Source: Pristionchus mayeri (lineage: Eukaryota > Nematoda > Chromadorea > Rhabditida > Neodiplogasteridae). Taken from it: a stretch of DNA of 64,000 nucleotides. Below the pieces are notes generated by a model. That model did no database searches and was not told where the DNA came from. It saw nothing but the letters and a program-made list of their open reading frames with translations. Below, piece after piece: positions 55,507 to 64,000 of this stretch. Location of the stretch: NCBI GenBank assembly GCA_036245805.1, contig BTRK01000004.1, forward strand, positions 44,046,907 through 44,110,906, written 5' to 3'. Made by a program: the position numbers and the translations under genes. How positions within the stretch are numbered: the stretch's first letter is position 1; each line of letters opens with the position of its first letter.

Positions 55507-57891
55507 TCACAGTCCCATGTGTATCACTACTTCTCCTTGGAAGGCTGATTTGACCGTGCTTGTCGAAAGGTTGAATACAGATCGTGGATCGGTGGCACCC
55601 TAAAATGATAAAGTTGAGCTTCAATTGCATTCTTAAAGAAACACATTAAGAATAATTAGAGACAACTACTAGGTAAGATATAATTGATCACATAATTGAT
55701 TAACCAAGTTAAAGGTAAAGGTGCATTTCCAGAATCAAGAGCTAAAGTTTTCTAATATCCTCACGGGTGTCATCTCCCCATACACGAGTCTGCACTCACT
55801 CCCGTCTCCGAGTGTCTCTTGCGGCTGAAAATCACCTGTAATGAAGCACGTTTAAGGAATCGAAAGAACTGATTTCAAATTTCGGATCACATTCTTTTCA
55901 TGTTACACACTCTCTCTATCAGTCTCCATAATTGCAAACTCTACAACGCACTCGAACTCCGAGTCGTCGTTTGGTGTGGTTCCTTAGTGTGTGAGTTAAT
56001 GTCCCTCCATTGATTTATATGTTGTTCGAGGGAGGAGAGACGGAGAAAGGATCCTGTAATGCGGATATGTGACACTACAATATTTTTCCCGCCCGTATAC
56101 ACTATGAACGAAATTTTACAATGCACATTGTTCAATCACAATTGCAGGACAGAAAATGGCATTATTCTAGCAGTTTTTGCCCAGTTCGCCAATTTTTGGG
56201 AGACTGGAGATTTATCTGAGGCCTACCTAGAAATATTTTTTTTTTTTTTTTTTTTTTGGAGCCACTTCAAGCGATTTTACAGTCGTCGATAGACGATTAC
56301 GCTAGGTGGTGTAGTGCGGTGAGGCCGACTACTGTTTGGACTACGTATCCCTGCTGTCCAAGGTGCTTCTAGGGAACGATACATTTCGCGATCTGGGTCA
56401 CTGCCAATTTACCGACCCCGGGGGGATAGAGGGCTTGGTCTGCCTCGGCGGGGGATCGAACTCAGGTCCCTTGTATAGCGAGTGGCGCCTCACACCACTG
56501 CGCCACCACGCCTCCCTAGAAATATATTACGAAGTTACTACTAAGTCGTAGGATCGCCAGGATTCAAGATGGTAATCATTGTGACGTTTTGAAAGGTCTA
56601 TATCTCGTTAAAAAGATGCCACCGATCATGAACTCCAAAAAATCGGGGTAGGATTCTCACATATCTCTCATCTCATATAGATTGGCGAACTGGAGACAAA
56701 TCGATGTAAGAATAATGTTAGCTAGATTGTTCGATAGGGATTGCTTAGCTACAGCTCCCTTCGTGCTCTCCGATCAGGTCAGTGAGAGATATTGTGTGTG
56801 TATGTGTGCCGAATGATTTGCGATGTCACTCCCAATTCTGATAGTGTAGAGTAGTGATGCCAAAACGGCGCGCGCTCTCCTCGTTTCACATGCTCTCTCG
56901 CTCTGTCTGACCTGTGAGAGAGCGTGTGAAAGGAGGAGAGCGCGCGTCGTTTTGGCATCACTAGTGTAGATCATTTCTTCACTTCGCGGAACCATTCAGT
57001 AATAATCGAAAATTTTAAATGTTATTTCGATGATTGATTTGGGAAGTGGACACAGTTTGTCATTAGATCGCAATAAATTGATTATTTTTTTAGTATTATC
57101 TAGTCATTTACACAACGACCGTTCTTAATTATTATTGAACGGTCCCGCGAAGTGATGAAGTGCCACGATTATAGTTCTAATAGAACCAATCTTTTGAGCA
57201 AACGTATTCAACAAATTTTTTTTGTTGTAAAATGAGACGTTACCTCATTCGAGGTCTCCTCCTCCGATCCCGATCGATTATTTCCCTCGTCCTCTTCAGA
57301 ATGGCTCTGAAGTGTACAAATGATATATGATCATCTCGAGAACATATGAGAGTCAGGCACACGAACCTCGGACGATGATCCGCTTGAATATTCATCGTCA
57401 TCAACGATCGTCGTCACTTCCTCTTTGATTCTTCAAACAAATTGCATTATTATTTGTCTTCCCTTAATGCGCTACAACTTGGTTATAACCGCAATGCGCT
57501 GAGAGATAATCCGGAGCTAATACAAATAATGTATCTAATTTCGAGGCACAACGATACCATGCACACATAACTAATTAATGATTAACAATTAATTAATGAT
57601 TCATCTATGCTCATCTAACATTATTGGGGTAAGTATATCTACATCCCGTTCGGTTATTTCCCAAGATATATGCAAAAATCGCGAGTTCAATCTTTGAGTT
57701 GAATTACAGAAATTTCATAAATCAGCTCTAAAACTGTTCTAATGTACCCATTTCATACAACATTTTTTTAAAATTTGTTTTTCTAATTTACCTTATCCTT
57801 ATTCATGACGTCTTCATAGGAAGGAGGTCCCTGAGAAGGAGATGGTTTTTGAATGGAGTGAATCCAGACACCAGAACTAGAGGAAATCTCT
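55507..57891 (-). CDS. Unrecognised acidic protein gene with a PPxY motif (partial model)
   Basis: Three 3' exons join in phase: 55982-55911 (PNDDSEFECVVEFAIMETD), 55835-55765 (DFQPQETLGDGSECRLVYGE) and 55599-55507 (TDPRSVFNLSTSTVKSAFQG, stop). Further upstream are likely exons at 57306-57244 (SHSEEDEGNNRSGSEEETSN), about 57426-57367 (VDDDEYSSGSSSE) and 57891-57792, the last with GPPSYEDVMNKDK. PPSY is a WW-domain ligand type motif. The join between the 57244 and 55982 exons is out of phase, so an exon is missing or this is two genes. An open frame from an ATG near 58168 (MSSTKESTLISLNATHLIS) may be the start. The big intron carries a SINE and a MITE. Function unknown. Confidence 0.45.
56237..56514 (-). 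mobile_element. tRNA-derived SINE, copy 2
   Basis: Same body, box A and box B as copy 1 at 8833-9098, with an insertion of about 11 bases (CTGCCAATTTA) near 56403. A-run of about 22 bases (T on the plus strand, from 56238). Target duplication CCTAGAAATAT at 56226-56236 and 56515-56525. The long pure tail and perfect duplication suggest a recent insertion. Confidence 0.92.
56852..56963. mobile_element. hAT-type hairpin MITE, copy 2 (112 bp)
   Basis: Ends TAGTGATGCCAAAACGGCG and complement. Flanks GTGTAGAG (56844-56851) and GTGTAGAT (56964-56971) match at 7 of 8. Same length and family as 10095-10206. Confidence 0.78.
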
Positions 57892-57899
57892 CTACAGGG

Positions 57900-59600
57900 T
57901 GCATCATAATTACAAGTCCTACCGTTTTCATAAGATTCCCTGCTTTATAGTGGAACTTGAGCGATCTTGTTTACATGGCAGCTTGTCAGCAATATTGGGA
58001 ATAATAAAATACTAGCTAATTTTGATAGGGCCTCGTTTCGCTTTGACGCAGGTCTTGAGTTTCTTCTCATATCTATCAATTCCCGCAAGAAATTTTCGTC
58101 GATTTTGTCTCATGATATGAGATGGGTGGCATTGAGCGAGATTAATGTTGATTCCTTAGTAGAGGACATCTTGGCCTACACCACCCCTAAACATTGAAGC
58201 CGAGTGGTTGGGATCGGAGGAGTTCGGGGACAAATCAATCAGAGTAATAAATCGGGTGTTGGGTGTCCATACACTACTTTTTCTTTTACATGATAATATA
58301 ATCTTGCTGAAAGGTCTAATGGCACAGAGTGGGAGTGGGTTCAGAGTAGAAGCGCGTCTCCGAGGATCTGCATCATGTAATACTCCTTATTGGCCTTGGC
58401 GCTCGAAGAGACAAAAACGAGTTGGAACTCGCATGTTGAGCAAATTGCAGTGTAACTCCTGATGGAATGGGGAAGGATGGAGAGCCAGTGATTCCACAGC
58501 TATTTTCGGATTCTTCAGGATGAGAGGCAGTGATTATGCTGTTTTGAATATTCAGTTTGCGTTCCACGGAAAATATATTTGCATCGCTGAATAACGTACA
58601 AAAATGCGCGGACCTATAACAATGCAACAGCAGTTTACGGTCTCATTCTATGCGGGGCTTGATCTGACTCTCATTTATTCCGTGCAACTTAATGCGCGTT
58701 TAATGGCGAAGATTTAACTGGTGAAAAATCTGACAATTAATGGATGTACCTTGCCGGAGGTGTCTCTCATTGTCAATACATAAATAACAATAAAAAATAT
58801 GTTTATTTTTCGCTCATTTTAATGCTCCATGCCGGTATCTCGAGAATAAAGAATAGGGATCCTCAAATGAGAATTCATCGAGAAATGAGAGAAAAAATCA
58901 ATTATCATTTGACCTCAAATGATAAAATCCAATTTTAACTGAGAATTCTCGCCAAGAATGATTTCTCGTTGAGAATTTTCACGAAAGCATTCTCATTCTC
59001 TCTCCTGAATGACCTTTCGCGCGGTCTGCTCAATTCGGAAATTTCAATTATGCTTCAAAGATAATATTATTTTACGGATCAAAACGTTTCTGGATTTGCA
59101 ATTACAATAGCTGTGAAACTCATTCGATTTTCTGGACCAGTCATATTAATTCTGTCTGCACAATACCCCTTTGTTCTCATCAATTTCTCAATCGACCAAT
59201 AATTTCTCGATTGAGAATTCTCGATTAAAGGGATTTACCAGTCAAAAATCAAGTGCACTTCAAATTGCGCAGTTTTCGTCCCTCATTTCAATGCATTAAC
59301 TCAAAAAAAATTAAATAAATTTTATTAAGCTTAAAAACAGGCAAAGCCATAAAATGAAAATAATTAATTCCGGTGTAAGTCGACGTATTGTGATTACGGT
59401 ATTTGAAACGAATCGACGTTAAGGCGTGATCGCCGTACCCCATCTCATCGACGCTTTTTCATTGGTTTCATTGTATTTTCGGTTAATTTTCGTTGTATTT
59501 TCATCAAATGTTTCTGCCTTGTAATGCTAAACCGTATATTCACGTGTATCATGGTAGTTAACCTGTCTAACTGTACTTAAATGATTAACGATGAATGTTA
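57900..59600. other. Stretch with possible exon fragments and simple repeats
   Basis: On the minus strand 58560-58373 is open in more than one frame (for example ESLALHPSPFHQELHC); no splice chain was found. 58860-59230 has repeated GAGAATTCTCG-like words and is AT-rich. Nothing firm is called. Confidence 0.3.
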
Positions 59601-59621
59601 CGTAAATTTCCTTCTAGTTCG

Positions 59622-62600
59622 ATGTCCAATTTTCTATGCGTTGTTTGCCTTCAAGCTGCGACTGATGTGCGGAGTGTGCCGAAGAAGGATAACAAAAGGA
59701 GGGAACGGTTCATCCGACTGAACTTGATCGACGAGGAGCTGGACGACCTGGAGAAGCGAGTGCAGGAAAAGTTCAAGGCGAAGAAGAAAGTATGGATATG
59801 CTCCCGTCACTTCGATAACAAAGAAGCTGCGCTTCCGATTGATGTGAGTATCTACTGATCAATTTTGGTTTACCGATTTGTATTATATTGCCTTGTCACA
59901 TGCATGGAATGTACTGGAATAGTTGCATTGTACGTCTTTACTGTTTTAGCGGCGAGAAAAAACGGATACACCGAGACTCCAAAGGGAAGACAGACCACAG
60001 GTACCGGGCATTCTAAGTTTTATACGACGGGCAATCGCATATCTAGTACCTGGAAATTCGCACACAAAACGAGCCCTGGGGAGGCAATTCGGCCAAAGAA
60101 CATGTCCTGAGGAGGCAGAATAAGCACACGATACACAACAACCATTATAGAATGTGAGGGTGGAGGAGGAACAACCGTGCGAAGATTCAGTAGGCAGCGT
60201 CGGGGACGATATCTACGACTTTCAGTTGGATGCACCGTCGTCACAGGGAACAGATTACCTGGTAAGAAAATTACTCAGCCGAATTGGCATACTCCACAAT
60301 TATAAATGTTGAAAAGTATTTTATTCATTGCAAACACTGTCATACACATAACGGAAATGAAGATGTTTGAAATGATCCTTAAAGTTACCGGACAAGGACG
60401 AAACCCTGATCTCGTCGCGTGTACGAGAGAGTATGCAAAGTGAGAGAGCGCGGGATTACGCTGATCACTTTCGGTTTTCCCTTGAGGCTATTATTGATTT
60501 TTAGCATTTTTTGTATGCTCATTCTCATCTAATTCAGTCATCGGCTATTCGACGGAGGACAAAAAATAGGGGGTCAATTTTGTCCTCGTCCGGTAACTTT
60601 AAATCGACAGCAGTAACAACAGTCATGATATAAATGAGTGATGTAAAAATGAAAGACATCTAGGATTTTTATCACAATAGAAAACTAAATTCAGTTCGCC
60701 CCATCCCAAGGCACGTGTTCGCAAGAAACAGACAACGGCGTGCTAACGGATTCCCCGACAACAATTGATGATCACAAATTCTTCCTCGTCTCCAAGGAAT
60801 CCCTAATGTCGCTCTTCTCCCGTTGCCGCGACTGCGGCACAGCCCAGATCGAAGCCGGGACCTTCCACTCGTGGACCGTAGGCTCGGCCCTCAACCTGCA
60901 ATGGGTTTGCCTTGTTTGCGATCGGATTGTGAGGTGGAGCTCTCAAGAGAAGATAGAGGGATACTATGAGGGAAACCTCAAATTCACTACATCTGTTCAC
61001 ATTACTGGAACGCCCGTGCCTGTTAGTTCGATATCTATAGAAGACCAGATCAGCCTAGATTAGAACGAAACATATTGTTCTCGGAAATTTAATTCAGAAA
61101 GTCCTAGCGATGGGAAAGAAACTCGGACTGGCCCTCCCCTCCTACAGCACAATGAGGAACCATGTTGCTGATGTGATCATCCCAGCTGTGGATGTAGTGT
61201 ATGAGACGCACAAGAAGCAGGCAGAGGCGACGGTTAGAGGAGCCAGCGGGGTTAGATATTTCATACTTATTTACATCTTTGACTCACTTGAAAATCTTTC
61301 CGTGCATCCGACTTCGACCACATACCCCGGCCTCCCCTGAAATATGTCCATGAGGGGGATACGGTAGTTTCTTATGACCCCTCCCATCCCCTCATAACCT
61401 CTGACTGCTCCTGGGCCTGCTTCAATCCATGCGGGGGACGTAGGCCTCTCATCGCAGCTGAAATAGTGTGATGTGAAAACAGAGAAGATCAAAATATCGA
61501 ACGTTAAAATCCCGCAACTGTGTATACAGAAGTCACAATGATGTTTCACAAACTTCCTTCTCAATATTAGTCGAATTATCAAAGCACCAATAAAAGCTAC
61601 TAGAACAATTTTTGATTTCATCGCTCCTAATCTTCTAATGCATAGCCGTGGAATAATATAGATATCGGAAGGAAGTTTGAACATTTCAGAAACACGGGAT
61701 CGACGTGGCGGTCGACGGGAGATATGGTACTCGAGGCTTCACTTCAACCAACAACACCAACACCGTGATCGATCTTGGGACGAACTTAGTTTTAGAGGCA
61801 GTGAACATGCACAAGAACATGCGAGGGATAGGTAGTGTTAGTTGTAATTAGTTAGTATCGGGTTTTCTATTACTAGTGGAAACGTTTCCAGACGGCGTGA
61901 GTAAACGGATGGAGAAAGAAGGCATAAAGAGAGGACTCACGACATTAATTAAGAAGATGTTCACGGTCAGATATCGCAATTCGGGAACAACGAAACACCG
62001 ATATTTAAATGTCGCTAATGCTAGTTAATGGTAGATAAGGAGTGTAACTTCGGACAACGACGCCAAGATAGGCAAAATGATGAGAAGCGAGCCCCTCTTC
62101 TCCCGAATTCGGCACTGTCTCGACTTTTGGCACTTGATCAAAGGAATCAACAGTGATCTACGAGAGGTTATTAGTATAGTTAGTACGATTAGCTTCAATT
62201 AGGTTCACAGTAATAAAGTAAATGGAAACAATCGAAGTCAACATACACAAGTGAATTCAGCTAAGCAAGAAGAAGAAGTGTGCTCTGATAAAGTACTGGT
62301 GGAAGCACATTGTCAATCACTGTTATCACGTGCACTACCAGTACCGAAGGAACAGGTCAAAAGGGCTCGAGCGATGGAAGAGTCTGTTGGCTCATGTATG
62401 TGGACGGCATAAGCATCTAGAGAAAATTAGTGCAAAAACAAAATAACAATAATATTATTTGTTATATCATGCATGCACGATACTAGAAGTTAATCATACT
62501 CAGGTGCCGTTCTTGTCGGGGATCAGTGGATGCGTGCACAAGGAACTGCCAGAGGCTCCATCTCACAACATTGATCGGAAGAGCGAGGAGTTCCGCCAGC

Positions 62601-63157
62601 TCAAGAAGGTCATCCTCAAGCCCACCTTCCTCGCCGGATTTGTTCGAGCTTCCCCGAAGAAGAATACCTCTCCCTGCGAGTCTTTCAACTCGCTGGTCAA
62701 CTTGTACATCCCGAAAGACATCGCATGGTATGCAAAAAATTTGACTATTGACCCCCCCCCCCCTCCCCCTACACTTCATAACAACTTGAATCGCCATCGG
62801 CCTGTTTTATTAAGTTGCCCCGCCTTCTACCACGAGAAGATCAAGCTCGTCGTCCTACATCATAACACGATTGCGATGGCGGATCTGACCGCCTTGAGGG
62901 AGGAGAAGTCTTCGTATGTGACAAGGGTGAAAGGACGACAGACTGTGTGTGTGAAGAGGAAGATGTCAGCGGTGGATCACTACTGGAGGAGAGAAGTTAG
63001 TACCATGGACAACAGTTCCCTTCCCAAAGCATCAAAGTAAAATTAGTGTGTTCAGGTCTGGAAGGAGGTACAAGAAGTGGCACGCCAAAGGAAGCTGCAC
63101 GCTTACCTCAAGAAGATCGGCGCCCCGGATTCGATCGCCTACGTCAAAGCCCTCTAA
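59622..63157 (+). CDS. THAP zinc finger protein with transposase-like domain, about 622 residues
   Basis: Twelve exons join in phase: 59622-59843, 59950-60000, 60151-60261, 60695-61021, 61098-61250, 61690-61831, 61877-61965, 62035-62166, 62261-62395, 62504-62727, 62815-62995 and 63056-63157. Exon 1 holds a C2CH THAP-type finger (FLCVVC ... WICSRHF), a sequence-specific DNA-binding module shared with P-element transposases. Exon 4 has a second metal-site-like part (CRDCG ... WVCLVC). The rest resembles the transposase-like body found with THAP fingers in many animals: VDGRYGTRGF, then VTSDNDAKIGKMM, FWHLIKGI, SPCESFNSLVNLYIPKD and LVVLHHN. Possible acidic catalytic residues are the Asp of VDGRYG, the Asp of TSDND and the Glu of PCES. 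No terminal repeats are seen, so it may be a domesticated gene. The frame ends at TAA 63155-63157, but stays open after it (63188-63667). Confidence 0.78.
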
Positions 63158-63187
63158 GGGAAGGAGAACGATCAGCAGGAGGGGGAT

Positions 63188-63667
63188 ATGGTAGAAGATG
63201 GAGCAGAGAGTGATGTGTCCGTCGAATTGGGAGGAGGATACGGAGAAGAAGTCGACTCGGACTCGAACCCCATCATGGACCCGATCGTGTTCAGCGATGA
63301 TCACGATTCGGAGTCGGATCATGAGAGGGGAGAGACGAGGGAGGAGGTACTGTCTTCTGGTTCCGAGTGGAACGAAGGAGAGGAGGAGGAGTCGAAGACT
63401 CCAGCTGGTCGTGGAAGGGGGCGAAGTGAGCAAGGGAAGGCGAGAGGAGGCACCAGAGGGAAGGGAAGAGCAGCCAAGGTGGCAGAGGAAGACGAGACAT
63501 CTGAGGAAGAGGTAGAGGGCGAAGCAGGAGAGGTGAAGCAGCCACAGAAGCCGAAGAGAGTGAGGAAGACGAAGAGAGGAAGAGGGGAGGAAGCGGATGG
63601 AGAAGAGGAAGGTTACGAGGGGGATGGGAATGAGCCAGTGAAGAGAGTCAGAGGGAAGAAGTCAGAT
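63188..63667 (+). CDS. Acidic-basic low-complexity ORF after the THAP gene, same frame
   Basis: 160 codons beginning at ATG 63188, rich in Glu, Asp, Gly, Arg and Lys: EWNEGEEEESKTP, AGRGRGRSEQGKARG, KRVRKTKRGRGEEA. It continues in frame from the last THAP-gene exon with only the TAA at 63155-63157 between, and the intervening codons (GKENDQQEGD) look coding too. So it was probably the C-terminal tail of that protein, now detached by a nonsense change, reached by readthrough, or spliced separately. It resembles nuclear, nucleic-acid-binding tails. Confidence 0.55.
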
Positions 63668-63816
63668 TAGTTACGAACATGCAGGGACTGAGAAATTGTT
63701 AGGGGCACATGCATATTTCCGACTGTTTGCATTATTACTCACCTATGTTAACCTCCATTTCATGATGATTAATAAATTACTTTTGAAACTACCCTTGTCT
63801 CCCAGCTCCCACTCAC

Positions 63817-63968
63817 CCCTGCCTCCTTCAGTCGATGGGCGTAGATGGCTCCCTCATCTCGCAGCACGCCGAACTCGCACGTGGCGACAAGATCGCGCGG
63901 CAGGTCGGGCAGATCGGGCTGCATCATCGGAGCGAAGTCCGGATTCGTCAGGAACGGCTTGACGACTC
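63817..63968 (-). CDS. Arylacetamide deacetylase/hormone-sensitive lipase-like exon (partial)
   Basis: Exon between acceptor TTTTGTAG and donor GTGAGT on the minus strand. It reads TNPDFAPMMQPDLPDLPRDL, then TCEFGVLRDEGAIYAHRLKE, the C-terminal region of alpha/beta hydrolases of this family. Upstream exons lie beyond the right edge. Where the family usually has Asp in CEFDVLRDEG (the likely catalytic acid), this has Gly. No following exon with the catalytic His is found before the THAP gene; read through the donor, the frame ends in TAA near 63770. Probably an inactive or truncated copy. Confidence 0.7.
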
Positions 63969-64000
63969 CTACAAAACCAGTTTGTAATAGATTGTCGTAG

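Overview
The window reads as nematode genomic DNA, most like a diplogastrid such as Pristionchus. That placement is inference from style: many small exons, short introns ending in TTTCAG-type acceptors, a tandem family of short four-exon F-box-like genes, and very dense small DNA transposons. There are no operons with Shine-Dalgarno sites, no CRISPR array and no rRNA gene. Most long single-frame ORFs are not genes; the real genes were found by joining exons by eye with GT/GC-AG borders and phase checks.

Layout. 75-8148 (minus): prolyl oligopeptidase, its introns packed with foldback elements, a mariner relic and a small tandem repeat that copies a 5' splice site. 8.8-16 kb: a tRNA-derived SINE, small MITEs, two broken F-box-like genes, foldbacks and a LINE tail. 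16.1-17.0 kb: a small secreted Ly6-like protein. 17.4-21.8 kb and 34.2-37.9 kb: two copies of one segment, each a plus-strand micro-ORF next to a broken cullin N-terminus (minus) and tandem upstream modules. Between them lie a secreted-protein gene (22.5-22.9 kb), tandem and satellite arrays (23.3-25.4 kb) and an 8.1-kb DNA transposon (26004-34098). 38-54 kb: an F-box-like gene cluster with one intact member, one member cut by a mariner, several pseudogenes, and more foldbacks. 55.5-57.9 kb: an unrecognised acidic protein gene (minus). 59.6-63.2 kb: a THAP zinc finger plus transposase-like protein gene with 12 exons. 63.8-64 kb: an exon of an arylacetamide deacetylase-like hydrolase (minus) running off the right edge.

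The most unusual object is the 8.1-kb element. It has TA target sites, CAGT ends like Tc1, inverted arms of about 1.46 kb, a DD34E transposase on one strand and, divergently, a well-formed spliced gene for a protein of about 450 residues that I do not recognise. Tc1 elements are normally about 1.6 kb with a single gene, so this looks like a large, cargo-carrying Tc1 relative. Other strong signals are a mariner sitting at a TA inside an exon of an otherwise intact F-box-like gene, a hAT-type MITE with its empty site preserved in the paralogous segment, and two SINE copies with clear target duplications.
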